Of a DNA stretch of 64,000 nucleotides, positions 1 through 9,294 are shown one piece after another. The DNA comes from Paraburkholderia sp. ZP32-5 (GTDB lineage Bacteria; Pseudomonadota; Gammaproteobacteria; Burkholderiales; Burkholderiaceae), in contig NZ_JAJEJP010000001.1 of assembly GCF_021390495.1 (NCBI RefSeq), positions 2,108,001 to 2,172,000 on the forward strand, given 5' to 3'. The position numbers and the translations under genes were made by a program. A model generated the notes under the pieces. The model saw only the letters and a list, made by a program, of their open reading frames with translations. It was not told where the DNA came from and did no database searches. Position 1 is the first letter of the stretch. Every line of letters begins with the position of its first letter.

Positions 1-106
1 TCGATTTGCCGCTGCCATTCGGTCCGGTCACGACGGTGAGCGTCGTCAGCGGCACGATCAATTCGCGCAGTGAACGATATCCGGCAATCGCGAGTGTGGT
101 TAGCAT
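1..106 (-). CDS. AAA/SMC-type ATPase, N-terminal fragment (runs off window)
   Basis: The first 35 codons of a leftward gene are visible before the window edge. Read from the ATG at 106 the product ends in a Walker A P-loop, TGPNGSGKS, preceded by a short beta-strand pattern and GYRSLRE. This is the start typical of RecF/SMC-like AAA ATPases that bind ATP and often sit in DNA repair or defence proteins. A GTG in the same frame at 142 could add twelve residues. The rest of the gene is outside the window, so its subfamily cannot be told. Confidence 0.75.
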   Translation of the reverse strand, partial: MLTTLAIAGYRSLRELIVPLTTLTVVTGPNGSGKS

Positions 107-169
107 GTCAGGCTCTGGTGTCGATGGCGAATCAGGTGCCACACGATACCAAAGCCGACGCTGCTCGGA

Positions 170-1195
170 TCATGGGTTAGACGTTGCGCAGGTCACATCG
201 AGCGCCGAGTTATAGCGTGAGGCCAGCCCCAGATGTTCGAGCAGCCGGCCGAACTCGCCGAGCCGGTGCTTCACATAAGCGGGCACCTCGACGTCCGCGT
301 AATCGTAAAAGCCCTTGCCGGTGCGAATCCCGTCGCGCCCTTCGTCCATATGCCGCGTGATGATGCCGGCCGGTTCGAAGCGCGAATCGATCTCCTTCGC
401 GAGGTAGTGCGACGCGTAGTAGAGAATGTCGCAACCGCCCCAGTCGATAAATTCGAGCAGCCCAAGCACCGAGAAGCGCAGACCGAAGCCCGTTCTCACC
501 GCGGTATCGATGTCCTGCGCGCTCGCGACGCCCTCCTCGACCATGCGGGCCGCTTCGTTCATCACGAGCGCCTGCAGACGCGGCACGATGTACCCCGCCG
601 ATGGCGCGCATTCGACCGGCGCCTTGCCGATACGCCGCAGCAGTGCCTTCAGTCGCGCAAGCACCGAGGGATCGGTGCGGTCGTCGCGGCTGATCTCGAC
701 GAGTGGCATCAGATGCGCGGGATTGAGCCAGTGGGCGTTGACGAAGCGCCGCGGCTGCGTGACCAGCCGTTGCAGATCGGTGACGAGAAACGTCGACGTC
801 GTCGACGCGATCGTCGCGTCCGCGCTTACGTGCGCACACAGCCACGCGAATGCCTGCTGCTTGGCGGCCATCACTTCGGGGACTGCTTCGAATACGACCT
901 CGCAGTCGGGCAGCGCGGCCTCGGCGCCCGCGCGGTCGAGCACGTCGACACGCGCGAGCGCAACGGCAGCGTCGCGCGTATCGATGCGGCCGAAGTCGAC
1001 CTCGGTCTGCAACTGCCGATTGATTTCACCGAGCGCGGCCGCCGCAAATTCCGCACGCGCAGCCGCGTCACGCTGCTTGAAGTCGATCAACGTCACGCGC
1101 AGGCCGGCGAATGCGAACGCCAGCGCGATGCCCTGCCCCATGCGTCCCGCGCCGAGCACGTGAACGTGCTTCACATCGGCGGCGTCGTGCGTCAT
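170..1195 (-). CDS. 3-hydroxyacyl-CoA dehydrogenase family protein
   Basis: A 341-residue cytosolic NAD-dependent dehydrogenase of the 3-hydroxyacyl-CoA / L-gulonate / carnitine dehydrogenase superfamily. The N-terminus carries the Rossmann motif GAGRMGQGIA (about residues 15-24). A catalytic-region motif NAHWLNPAHLMPLVEI follows near residue 150, matching the His-Asn-Pro pattern of the family, and then an all-helical C-terminal domain. The length is that of a single-domain member, not a FadB fusion. The start overlaps the stop of the upstream dehydrogenase by 4 bp, so the two are co-translated. The substrate cannot be assigned; a hydroxyacid or hydroxyacyl-CoA is expected from the family. 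Confidence 0.85.
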   Translation of the reverse strand: MTHDAADVKHVHVLGAGRMGQGIALAFAFAGLRVTLIDFKQRDAAARAEFAAAALGEINRQLQTEVDFGRIDTRDAAVALARVDVLDRAGAEAALPDCEVVFEAVPEVMAAKQQAFAWLCAHVSADATIASTTSTFLVTDLQRLVTQPRRFVNAHWLNPAHLMPLVEISRDDRTDPSVLARLKALLRRIGKAPVECAPSAGYIVPRLQALVMNEAARMVEEGVASAQDIDTAVRTGFGLRFSVLGLLEFIDWGGCDILYYASHYLAKEIDSRFEPAGIITRHMDEGRDGIRTGKGFYDYADVEVPAYVKHRLGEFGRLLEHLGLASRYNSALDVTCATSNP

Positions 1196-2295
1196 GCGAG
1201 CCCCCGCGTCAGCAGATCATGCATGGCCTCGCGCGACAGCGCAGCGAGGCCGAGATTTTCGAGCGTGCGGCCTTCGCGATACAGATCGCGTTCCGACACC
1301 GCGCTCGCGATGCTCAAGAGCCCCTGCGCCACCGGCGTCGGCACGCCGGCCCAACGTCCGACCGATACGATCAACGACAAACCGAGCCGTGTATCTTCGA
1401 GCATATAGCGATGCGCCTTCAGGTCGATGTTCTCGCGCCAGTCGCCGCTGTCGGTCAGCTTGCCGTGCGCGCCGCGTCCATACATCCATTCATCGCCGTC
1501 GCTCGCGTAGTGATCGGCGAGCGGAAAATGCGGCGCGCGATAACCCAACGCTTCGCGCACGGCGATCCGCTCCGCGTCGAGCGCGCTCGTTACACGGCGA
1601 ATCGACGCCTGCGTGCCTTCGTTATGGATGTCCCAGGATTCGAAGTGTTCGAGCGGTCCGGCGTTCATCATGATCAGCGGCGGATGGATCATGGGCCCCG
1701 CGTTCATCAGCGCGCCGCTCAACGCATCCTCGATCGGCTCGACGCTCGGGTAGCCTTCCTTCAGCACGGGAAGCGCCCAGTCCGCCGCGCTGGCGGGCAG
1801 CACGCCGGTCGGCAGACGGGTCGCGTATGCGCTGATGACCACGTCGTTTTCGCCATGGCGCCGCACCAGATACGGCAACGTACCGGTTTCCGCGAATGCG
1901 ACGCGCGCGCGATTGCCCGCGTCGGCCATCGCCTTCGCGAACACATAGCTGCCGAACGTGCCGGGCGGCAGATAAACCACCTGGCCGTCGGCGAGATGCG
2001 GCGCGAGCTGCGCAGCGAGCGATTCGTGCGTCGTCGACGGCAGCGGAATCACGATGAGCCGCGCGTCGCGCACCGCGCTGCCGAGATCGTCGGCCAGATG
2101 GATTGCGCCGCGCGCGTCGCCCACCGGTACGCGTCGCGTGCCGCGCCAGTCCTTCACGTTCAGCTCGCCGAGTTCGCGTAGACGCGCGCAAGCCGCCGTA
2201 TCGCGTCGCCACCATGTAACGTCGTGGCCTTTTTCGAGCATGTCGATCGCCGCGGCGAAACAACCATGGCCGCCACCCAGTACGCTAACTTTCAT
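1192..2295 (-). CDS. NAD/NADP octopine/nopaline dehydrogenase family protein
   Basis: A 367-residue dehydrogenase with an N-terminal dinucleotide-binding motif (VSVLGGGHGCFAAA, residues 3-16) and a C-terminal helical domain of the opine dehydrogenase type. Visible family features are the NAGPMIHPPLIMMNAG stretch near residue 205 and a following conserved His region. Opine dehydrogenases couple an amino acid and a keto acid by reductive condensation or reverse this, but many bacterial members have unknown substrates. A strong Shine-Dalgarno GAGGAGG lies just upstream of the ATG. It overlaps the next gene by 4 bp, giving a two-gene operon. Confidence 0.8.
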   Translation of the reverse strand: MKVSVLGGGHGCFAAAIDMLEKGHDVTWWRRDTAACARLRELGELNVKDWRGTRRVPVGDARGAIHLADDLGSAVRDARLIVIPLPSTTHESLAAQLAPHLADGQVVYLPPGTFGSYVFAKAMADAGNRARVAFAETGTLPYLVRRHGENDVVISAYATRLPTGVLPASAADWALPVLKEGYPSVEPIEDALSGALMNAGPMIHPPLIMMNAGPLEHFESWDIHNEGTQASIRRVTSALDAERIAVREALGYRAPHFPLADHYASDGDEWMYGRGAHGKLTDSGDWRENIDLKAHRYMLEDTRLGLSLIVSVGRWAGVPTPVAQGLLSIASAVSERDLYREGRTLENLGLAALSREAMHDLLTRGLA

Positions 2296-2298
2296 TGT

Positions 2299-2335
2299 TC
2301 GCCTCCTCGTGCAATGTATGCAATGTGTGCAATGG
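2299..2335 (-). promoter_or_regulatory. Strong RBS plus three phased TGCAATG repeats
   Basis: Upstream of the opine-dehydrogenase-like gene the sequence TGCAATG occurs three times, at 2310, 2319 and 2329, at 9-10 bp spacing. The Shine-Dalgarno GAGGAGG lies between the repeats and the start codon. On the coding strand the repeats read CATTGCA. Roughly one-turn phasing suggests a protein-binding site or a small tandem duplication in the 5' leader. Confidence 0.45.
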
Positions 2336-2560
2336 CATCGAGATTAAGCGGACGGGCCGCGCGCCGCAGTTCGACACGCGCAGGCACTGTTCAACCCAGG
2401 CAACGCAATCGCCACTGAGCCACTGAACCACAAAGCACGCGCACGCATCCGCGTACGCAGCGGCATATGAGGGTGAATCCGTTCTTGCGCGGACTTATTG
2501 ACCAGCGGATCATGCACGCGAGGCTTTACGCCGTTTCTGTTTCTTCTAGAGCATTGAACG

Positions 2561-3556
2561 ATGGACATTGCGATTCCGCGCACACACAGCAACCGGCTCG
2601 GCGCATCCCGCGCGCGCGAGGACGTCCAGCGCGAAGTGGCGAAGCTGCTTTGCGAACATCGGATGGACGTCGCCGGCCATGAGCCGCTGAACGCCGCCGA
2701 ACTCTATGGCGTCGCGCTGCATCGCGCGAGCCTGCTCGAACTGAGTTATGGCCGCGCGACGCATATCGACGCGGCCGAACTCGACAATCATTTTCTGTTT
2801 CGCACGACGCTCGCCGGCCATTGCGAGCTGCAATCGGGCCGCGAGCGCGTGTCGCTGTCGGCGGGCAGTCTGAGTGTGTCGTCGCCGTCGCGCGAAAGCC
2901 GCCTCAGCACCGACACGGCCTGCCGCAGCCTGCTGTTGCGCATCGACCGCGCCGCGCTCGAACTGCGTCTGGCCGAAATGCTGCAAAGCTCGCTGCGCCG
3001 CCCGCTCGTGTTCGATCTCGAAGTGGGCCGCGCGCACGGCGGCGCCGCGGTGTTCCATTCGACGCTGCGCTATCTGTGCAGCCTGTGCGAGCAGATCGAC
3101 ACGAGCGCGCGAGCCAACGTGCTCGGTCCCGAACTCACGCAGTGGCTGGCCACACTGTTGCTGACGCAATTGCCGCATTCGTACAGCGAGACGCTCGCGC
3201 GCGGTGCGAAGCCTCCGCTGCCCGCGCACGTCAAACGCGCGCGCGAATATATCGACGCGCATCTGGGCGACACGCTCTCCGTTGCGACGCTCGCGCAAGC
3301 AGCGGGTGTGTCGCCGCGCACGTTGCAAAACGGCTTCAGCCAGTTTCTCGACGTATCGCCCGCCGAATACATCCGCGAGCGGCGCATCGAAGCGGTGCAT
3401 CGCACGCTGAAGGACGAGCCACAGCGCGGCGTCACCGACGTGCTGCTCGAACACGGCGTGCACAGCTTCGGCCATTTCGCGAAGGCGTATGCGCGCCGCT
3501 ACGGCTATCCGCCTTCGGCAACCGCGAAGCGCGCCACGCAACAGCGCTTTTCATGA
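2561..3556 (+). CDS. AraC-family transcriptional regulator
   Basis: A 331-residue regulator. An N-terminal cupin-like AraC ligand-binding domain (roughly residues 30-200) is followed by a double helix-turn-helix AraC domain (roughly 225-325). The recognition signatures are ATLAQAAGVSPRTLQNGFSQ and the C-terminal FGHFAKAYARRYGYPPS pattern typical of AraC proteins. The 3' end overlaps the start of a LysR regulator by 4 bp (ATGA), so two regulators of different families are made from one message. It is divergent from the two dehydrogenase genes, which are plausible targets. Confidence 0.9.
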   Translation: MDIAIPRTHSNRLGASRAREDVQREVAKLLCEHRMDVAGHEPLNAAELYGVALHRASLLELSYGRATHIDAAELDNHFLFRTTLAGHCELQSGRERVSLSAGSLSVSSPSRESRLSTDTACRSLLLRIDRAALELRLAEMLQSSLRRPLVFDLEVGRAHGGAAVFHSTLRYLCSLCEQIDTSARANVLGPELTQWLATLLLTQLPHSYSETLARGAKPPLPAHVKRAREYIDAHLGDTLSVATLAQAAGVSPRTLQNGFSQFLDVSPAEYIRERRIEAVHRTLKDEPQRGVTDVLLEHGVHSFGHFAKAYARRYGYPPSATAKRATQQRFS

Positions 3557-4578
3557 GCCATTCCAGCGATCTGACTCCGCCGCCCGGCGACGAATCGGCC
3601 GGCGCGCTGCGCGTACAGGACCTCGACCTGAATCTGCTGAAGACCTTCAACGCGGTCTACGCGGAGAAACACGTGGGGCGCGCCGCGCTGCGCCTCGGCA
3701 TCACGCAGCCGTCGGTGAGCCATGCGCTCGGGCGCCTGCGGCTGCTGTTTCACGATGCCCTCTTCGTGCGTACCGGCGGCGGCGTCGAGCCGACACCGCG
3801 CGCGCAGCGTCTGGCCGCGTCGATCGACCGCTCGCTGTCGATCCTGCAAGCGGTGCTCGACGAAGGCGCGCAGTTTTCGCCGGCCACGTCGCGTCGCACG
3901 TTTCGTCTCTATATGAGCGATTTCGCCGAAAGCGCGTTTCTGCCGACGCTGATGCGCGAACTCGACGAACGCGCGCCCGGCGTCGTGATCGAGACGCTGC
4001 ATATCGACGAAAGCCAGTTCAACGTCGCGATCGAATCCGGGCGGATCGACTTTGCGATGGGCAATTTTCCGCATGCGTTCAGCCACTTTCACCACTGCGA
4101 GCTGCTGCAGGAGCGCTATGTGCTGATGATGCCGCGCCGCGTGGCCGAGCGTTACTCGCTCGACGATCACTTCGTGCTGGACGGCGGCGCGCCGTGTGCG
4201 CTGCAGTTCATCGCGGTGAGTTCGCACCCGCAGGCGATGGCGCTGCTCGAACAGCACGGGCTCGCGGCGCGCGTGCGTGTCGCGGTGCCCAATTTCATGG
4301 TGGTGCCCGCGATACTTTATCGCTGCGATTACGCGTTGATCCTGCCGCGCACCGTGGCTCGCGCATTCGCGCCGCTCGGCGAGATGGCCGCGTTCGAGAT
4401 CGCCGGCGCGGCCACATGGCCTGTCAATGCGTACTGGCATCGGCGTTTCGATGCGGACCCTGGCCATCGCTGGCTGCGCGCGCTGCTGATGGAATTGTTC
4501 CGTATCGGCACGCAGGAGCCTTACGAGAGCTGGCTCGCGATTCCGCCTAATCTGAGGTCGCCCGCGCTCAACGTGTGA
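3553..4578 (+). CDS. LysR-family transcriptional regulator
   Basis: A 341-residue LTTR. The winged-HTH domain lies at about residues 25-85 (LNLLKTFNAVYAEKHVGRAA, then LGITQPSVSHALGRLRLLF), and a periplasmic-binding-protein-like effector domain fills the rest. The NodD/LinR-like subgroup is suggested by DPLFVR-type spacing and a C-terminal NAYWHRRFDADPGHRWLR motif. The chosen ATG overlaps the AraC stop. Together the pair probably controls the neighbouring dehydrogenases, porin or carriers; which one is not visible. Confidence 0.9.
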   Translation: MSHSSDLTPPPGDESAGALRVQDLDLNLLKTFNAVYAEKHVGRAALRLGITQPSVSHALGRLRLLFHDALFVRTGGGVEPTPRAQRLAASIDRSLSILQAVLDEGAQFSPATSRRTFRLYMSDFAESAFLPTLMRELDERAPGVVIETLHIDESQFNVAIESGRIDFAMGNFPHAFSHFHHCELLQERYVLMMPRRVAERYSLDDHFVLDGGAPCALQFIAVSSHPQAMALLEQHGLAARVRVAVPNFMVVPAILYRCDYALILPRTVARAFAPLGEMAAFEIAGAATWPVNAYWHRRFDADPGHRWLRALLMELFRIGTQEPYESWLAIPPNLRSPALNV

Positions 4579-4664
4579 ATGCGGGCGAGAACGACGACGA
4601 GCGCGAACGCGAGCGCGGGCGTTGTCACCCGCGTGCTCGCGTATCTGCTTGCGTGCCCACTTGT

Positions 4665-5768
4665 TCAGAACGACGTCAGAATGCCCGCCACCAGCGAACT
4701 CGCGGTGGCGCCAGGCTTGCCGACCGGCACCCCGCCGCCGCCCGCGCCGTTGATCGTGAACGCCGCATGCTCGCCGTTGCGCACCATCGCCGCGCCGGTA
4801 TAGAGCACCGTGCGCTTCGACAGCGGATAGTCGAGCCGCAGTCCGTACGAATCGGCGTTGCCCTCGCTGTCCGCGATCTTGCGATAGTGGCCGTAGCTGA
4901 CCAGCAGCGAAGCCTTGCCGATCGGCACCGTCGCATTCAGTTCGAAGAAGTCGTTGTGCGGATTCGAATAGGCGCTCGCGACCGCCGTCGGCACGTCCGG
5001 ACCGCCACGATGCCGCAGATAGATAAACGCCGGCTTGATGAAACCGAAGTCGTACGAGATTGCGCCGAGTGCATAGTTGCCGGTGCCGGTCGGACTCGTC
5101 GGCGACAGTGTCGCGGCCGTTGCGCTGCTGAACTTCTGCTGCATGTAGTCGACGTCGATCGACAGCGCACCGTTCGCGTAGTTGAGCCCGGCGCCGTAGG
5201 TGTCGCCGAGCGTCGACGGCACGTTGGTCGCGCCATTGGCGCCGCGCGAAGCGGTCGCGCGCAACAGTAGGCCGCCGATGCGCGGCGACGTATAGCGCAG
5301 CGTATTGCTGGTGCGCAGGAACGTGGGCAGCACGAAGTTGTTCGATGCATTGCCCCACGCGAGACCCGCGCCATAGCCAGGCAGGCTGTAGGTCACGAAC
5401 GATGTGTGCAGCACCGTATAGGTTTCGCCGGCCTGCAAGCCGCCAAACGGGCCGGTCAATCCGACCCAGGCCTCGCGGCCGAATAGCGCGCCGTTGCCAC
5501 TGATCGCGCCATTCGCTGAATTGAAGCCGTTTTCGAGCTTGAAGATCGTCGCATAGCCGCCGCCCAGATCCTCGACGCCCTTCAAACCCCATTGCGTTGC
5601 GAACAGATTGCCCGTGCCCATCCGCGCCACGTGGTTCGGCCCGAAGTTCGCATACTCGATCGACGTATCGATACGTCCATACAGCGTGATACCCGATTGC
5701 GCGAAGGCCGGCATCGCCGCCACGCCCACGAGTGAAATACACCACTTCCAGTTGGTCATCCCTGTCAT
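4665..5768 (-). CDS. Gram-negative trimeric porin (OmpC/Omp38 type)
   Basis: A 367-residue outer-membrane porin of the Burkholderia type. It begins with a Sec signal peptide ending in PAFAQS, continues with the first strand SGITLYGRIDTSIEY and the GLKGVEDLGGGYATIFKLE region of the constriction loop, and ends in a C-terminal Phe as required for Bam-dependent insertion. Porins of this kind admit small hydrophilic acids. A second in-frame ATG at 5759 is an alternative start. It is divergent from an MFS carrier, so the two could form a joint uptake route. Confidence 0.9.
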   Translation of the reverse strand: MTGMTNWKWCISLVGVAAMPAFAQSGITLYGRIDTSIEYANFGPNHVARMGTGNLFATQWGLKGVEDLGGGYATIFKLENGFNSANGAISGNGALFGREAWVGLTGPFGGLQAGETYTVLHTSFVTYSLPGYGAGLAWGNASNNFVLPTFLRTSNTLRYTSPRIGGLLLRATASRGANGATNVPSTLGDTYGAGLNYANGALSIDVDYMQQKFSSATAATLSPTSPTGTGNYALGAISYDFGFIKPAFIYLRHRGGPDVPTAVASAYSNPHNDFFELNATVPIGKASLLVSYGHYRKIADSEGNADSYGLRLDYPLSKRTVLYTGAAMVRNGEHAAFTINGAGGGGVPVGKPGATASSLVAGILTSF

Positions 5769-6173
5769 CCCGGCGAGAGAGTGGAGCGTCGCTTCGTCTG
5801 CAAGTGCTCGAAGCGCGTCATGTTGTTGAAGAACCGGGGCGAGTCTAGAAAGGCCAATATCGAACGTCGATCAAACCAGCCGCATATCACTTATAGATTC
5901 GATTCATGAGCGTCGGGGCGCGCGGCTAATACGGCCGCGAACCCGCATGCACGCTCGATTTGCGGGGATGCTCCTGGTAAATCCTTTAGGCCGCTCGGTA
6001 GTTGCCAGCAGATGTCTGGGGCATTGGAGCCTTGGTCGCGGAAATTTGTTTGCGTACGCTGGCTCGACTCACCCTCGTCCGCGTGCATGCGGCAGGCCAT
6101 GACTGCAACGACTGCAGCGACCGCAACGACCAAGTTCGCGCTCACAACACGATCGACCCATCGGAGAACCAGG
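5769..6173. promoter_or_regulatory. Divergent intergenic region, porin / MFS carrier
   Basis: A 405-bp stretch without a convincing gene. The right half contains the shared element described separately at 5971-6001. A candidate promoter follows at 6032 (TTGGTC) and 6055 (TACGCT) with 17 bp between. The left half is less GC-rich and probably holds the leftward porin promoter. Nothing else was recognised. Confidence 0.5.
5971..6001 (+). promoter_or_regulatory. Shared iac-type upstream element, copy A
   Basis: The core CTGGTAAATCCTTTAG (5974-5989) is followed by a GC-rich arm. The 31-bp block matches copy B upstream of iacG at 25 of 31 positions. CTTTAG starts at 5984 and the -10-like TACGCT starts at 6055, exactly 71 bp later. 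It lies about 170 bp before the MFS start and probably binds the same activator as the iac promoters. Confidence 0.55.
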
Positions 6174-7595
6174 ATGACCCCCAGCGTAACCCCCGCACGA
6201 CGCTATACGTACGAGTGGTACGTCGTGCTGATCTGCATGCTTGCCTATGTCTTTTCATTCGTCGACCGCCAGGTGCTCGCGCTGATGATCGAGCCGATCA
6301 AGCGCGATCTGCATCTGACCGACACGCAGTTCAGCCTGCTGCAAGGCTTCGCGTTCTCGCTGTTCTACGCGGTGATGGGCATCCCCCTCGCCTACCTCGC
6401 CGATCGCTTCGCGCGGCCGCGGATCATCGCGGCGGGCATCGCGCTATGGAGCGTCGCGACCGCGACCTGCGGAATCAGCCAGAACTTCGTGCACATGTTC
6501 GTTTCGCGGATGAGCGTCGGCGTGGGCGAAGCGTCGCTGTCGCCCGGCACTTACTCGATGCTCGCCGACTACTTCCCGAAGGAGAAACTCGGCCGCGCGG
6601 CCGGCGTCTATTCGCTCGGCTCGTTCATCGGCGGCGGCATTGCGTTTCTGATCGGCGGCTATGTGATTGCGCTGCTGAAGCAGGCTTCGATGATCACGCT
6701 GCCGCTCGTCGGCGCGGTGCATGGCTGGCAGGTCACGTTCTTTATCGTCGGGTTGCCGGGCCTTGCCGTCGCGCTGCTGTTTATCCTCACGGTGCGCGAT
6801 CCGCAGCGCAAGGGGCTCGTGCAGGACGCGAGCGGCAACGCGCGGCGCGTATCGCTCGCCGATTCCGCGCGCTTTATCCGCTCGCACGGCAAGACGTTTT
6901 TTTGCCACTACATCGGCTTTTCGTTCTACGCGATGACGCTGTTCTGCCTGATGAGCTGGACGCCCGCGTTCTATATCCGCCACTTCGGCATGTCGCCGGT
7001 GCAGGCGGGTTATACGCTCGGCACGATCCTGCTGGTCGCCAATACGACCGGCGTGTTCTGCGGCGGCTGGCTCAACGACTGGCTGCTGCGCCGCGGCCGC
7101 GCGGACGGTCCGATGCTCGCCGGCTGTATCGGCGCGGCGGCGATGGTGCTGCCGGCGGCCGCGTTCACGCAGGTCGACAGTCTCAGTCTGTCGCTGACGC
7201 TGCTGGTGATCGCGATGTTCTTCGCGTCGTTCCCGATGCCGACCTCGACCGCCGCAATGCAAACGCTCGCGCCGAATCAGATGCGAGCGCAGATTGCCGC
7301 GGTGTTTCTGCTGGTGTCGAACCTGATTGGTCTCGGCATCGGCACCACGCTCGTCGCGCTGCTGACGGACAAGGTCTTCGGCTCGCCGCTCGCGGTCGGT
7401 CATTCGATGTCGATCATCAGCCTGGCTGCCGCACTGCTCGCGACCGTGCTGCTGGGATTCGGCTGCCGTCAGTTCCGTTTGAGCATCGAGCGCGAGCAGC
7501 GTCACGCGCAGAGCGCTGATGCAAGCGGGCGCGCGCTGGGTGCGGCAGATGACGTCGATGCCGTGGATGCGGCACTGAACGCGACGCGCGCCTAA
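6174..7595 (+). CDS. MFS transporter (spinster/ACS-like)
   Basis: A 473-residue polytopic carrier with about twelve transmembrane segments. TM1 starts at YEWYVVLICMLAYVFSFVDR, and the RDLHLTDTQFSLLQGFAFSL pattern with loop motif LADRFARP marks the MFS family. The start at 6174 is preferred because GGAG lies 7 bp upstream and no conserved sequence precedes it; a longer in-frame reading back to 6012 lacks support. The upstream promoter shares the iac element, so the substrate may be IAA or a related indolic acid. That is inference from regulation, not from sequence family. Confidence 0.9.
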   Translation: MTPSVTPARRYTYEWYVVLICMLAYVFSFVDRQVLALMIEPIKRDLHLTDTQFSLLQGFAFSLFYAVMGIPLAYLADRFARPRIIAAGIALWSVATATCGISQNFVHMFVSRMSVGVGEASLSPGTYSMLADYFPKEKLGRAAGVYSLGSFIGGGIAFLIGGYVIALLKQASMITLPLVGAVHGWQVTFFIVGLPGLAVALLFILTVRDPQRKGLVQDASGNARRVSLADSARFIRSHGKTFFCHYIGFSFYAMTLFCLMSWTPAFYIRHFGMSPVQAGYTLGTILLVANTTGVFCGGWLNDWLLRRGRADGPMLAGCIGAAAMVLPAAAFTQVDSLSLSLTLLVIAMFFASFPMPTSTAAMQTLAPNQMRAQIAAVFLLVSNLIGLGIGTTLVALLTDKVFGSPLAVGHSMSIISLAAALLATVLLGFGCRQFRLSIEREQRHAQSADASGRALGAADDVDAVDAALNATRA

Positions 7596-7880
7596 GCGCG
7601 TGCCTTCAAGCATATGCACTGAGTGACTGCGCTGAGCATGCGATCCAGGCGCACCTCCTGAGCGCATCCCACGCTATGCCCAAGGGGGCATTTCGCGCCG
7701 GCCACGACCCGAGCGCGAGCCCCCTATCATGCAGCAGATTCATATCACCCATTTTTGGCCCGAATTTGACCCACGGTTTGACGGCTCATATCGTTGCCCC
7801 ATGCCGCGACGACGTGACGCAACCGCGTCGCCCGGCATCTCCACAGAGCGGACCCTTCAACTTCGTGCCTGGCCCTCACC

Positions 7881-9236
7881 ATGAACCCTGACGCCGTGAA
7901 TTCTCAACTGAGCGCTGCCGTCGCCACCCATCGGCTCGCCCGGCCGAGCAGCGCAGCCCGTCGAGCCGTGATCACGGCCGTGCTCGGGCAGATCCTCGAG
8001 TGGTACGACTTTTTTCTCTATGGCACCGCGGCTGCGCTGGTGTTCGGCAAGCTCTTTTTTCCGGTCGGCAACGATCCGTTGATCGGCACCATCGCGGCCT
8101 TCGGCGGCTTTACCGTGGGCTTTATCGCGCGGCCGATCGGCGGCGTGCTGTGCGGGCATCTGGGCGACCGCTACGGCCGCAAGGTCGTGATGATGCTCAC
8201 GATGCTGACGATGGGCACCGCGACCGTGCTGATGGGCGCACTGCCCACCTATCAGCAGATCGGCATCATGGCGCCGGTGCTGCTCGTGATCCTGCGCATT
8301 CTGCAGGGTCTCGCGGCGGGCGGCGAATGGAGCGGCAGCATCCTGATGATTCACGAAAGCGCGCCGGCCTCGCGGCGCGGCGCGTTGGCCGCATGGAGCC
8401 CGAGCGGCGCCGCGTTCGGCTTCGTGCTGTCCACGGCAGCCTTCATGCTCGCGCAGCACCTGTCGCACGACGATTTCCTTAGCTGGGGCTGGCGCGTGCC
8501 GTTTCTCGGCAGCGCGGCGCTCGTCGTGCTCGGTTTGTGGATGCGCCGCTCGGTCAGCGAAAGTGCCGCCTTCGCGGAGGTCAAAGCAACGCGCAACGAA
8601 AGCCGCATGCCGGTGATCGACGTGCTGCGGCAGTGTCCGCGCGAGGTGCTGACCGTGTTCGGTCTGCGCTTCGGCGAAGGTGGCGCGTCCTACATCTTCT
8701 TCGCGTTTTCGCTGGCGTATGGCCAGTTCATCGGAATCAAATCGTCGTGGATTCTCGGCGGACTCACGCTGTCGATGTTTCTGATGATCCCCGTGTCGCT
8801 GCTGGTCGGACACATCACCGACAAGGTCGGCCGCAAGCCGGTGTATCTGGTCGGCGCGATCGCGATGGTGCTGGTCGCGTGGCCTTTCTTCGCGCTGCTC
8901 GGCTCGGGCGAGTACTGGAAAGTGATGACCGCGCTGCTGCTCGCGAACAGCCTGACGCTCGGCATTCTCGAAGGCGCGCAACCCGCCTTTATCAGCGAGC
9001 TGCTGCCGGTGCATCTGCGTTATTCGGGGCTCGGTATCGGGCGAGAGATTTCCTCGGTGCTCGGCGGCGGCCTGTCGCCGATGATCGCCACCGGCCTGCT
9101 TGCGTATTACCGAAGCGCGGCACCCGTCGCGATCTATCTCGGCGCGCTCGGCCTGACTACCGTGATCGCCACCTGCTGCGCCCGCGAAACCTGGCCCAAG
9201 GCGTTGCGCGACGCGGCACGCCAGCAAGCCGAATGA
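7881..9236 (+). CDS. MHS-family MFS transporter (ProP/ShiA-like)
   Basis: A 451-residue metabolite:H+ symporter with about twelve TM helices. Family signatures are the N-terminal GQILEWYDFFLYGTAAAL, the loop GHLGDRYGRKVVMM and the GLAAGGEWSGS motif of TM4-5. This family imports carboxylates such as shikimate, citrate, alpha-ketoglutarate or aromatic acids. It is 58 bp upstream of the IacA-like oxygenase gene and probably in its operon, which suggests an aromatic or indolic acid substrate. It closely resembles the carrier at 21511 in the iac cluster. The 285 bp before it hold no supported gene. Confidence 0.9.
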   Translation: MNPDAVNSQLSAAVATHRLARPSSAARRAVITAVLGQILEWYDFFLYGTAAALVFGKLFFPVGNDPLIGTIAAFGGFTVGFIARPIGGVLCGHLGDRYGRKVVMMLTMLTMGTATVLMGALPTYQQIGIMAPVLLVILRILQGLAAGGEWSGSILMIHESAPASRRGALAAWSPSGAAFGFVLSTAAFMLAQHLSHDDFLSWGWRVPFLGSAALVVLGLWMRRSVSESAAFAEVKATRNESRMPVIDVLRQCPREVLTVFGLRFGEGGASYIFFAFSLAYGQFIGIKSSWILGGLTLSMFLMIPVSLLVGHITDKVGRKPVYLVGAIAMVLVAWPFFALLGSGEYWKVMTALLLANSLTLGILEGAQPAFISELLPVHLRYSGLGIGREISSVLGGGLSPMIATGLLAYYRSAAPVAIYLGALGLTTVIATCCARETWPKALRDAARQQAE

Positions 9237-9294
9237 AGTCTTCGGTCGGGCACCCACGTCCGACCCGTTTCAAATTTTTCCAGAGGTAATCCGT

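Noticed and set aside
6038..6056. A sigma54-like GG-N10-GC with TTTGC before the MFS at 6174
   Set aside because: The -24 region fits poorly, the sibling promoter before iacG lacks the GG, and no sigma54 activator is nearby. The 71-bp spaced TAnnCT boxes explain all four promoters better.
7676..7891. A 71-codon + strand frame before the carrier at 7881
   Set aside because: It overlaps the carrier start, has no RBS, and its composition looks random.
7857..9257. A 466-codon - strand frame opposite the MHS carrier
   Set aside because: Low-complexity Arg/His/Gln-rich translation typical of antisense in high-GC coding DNA.
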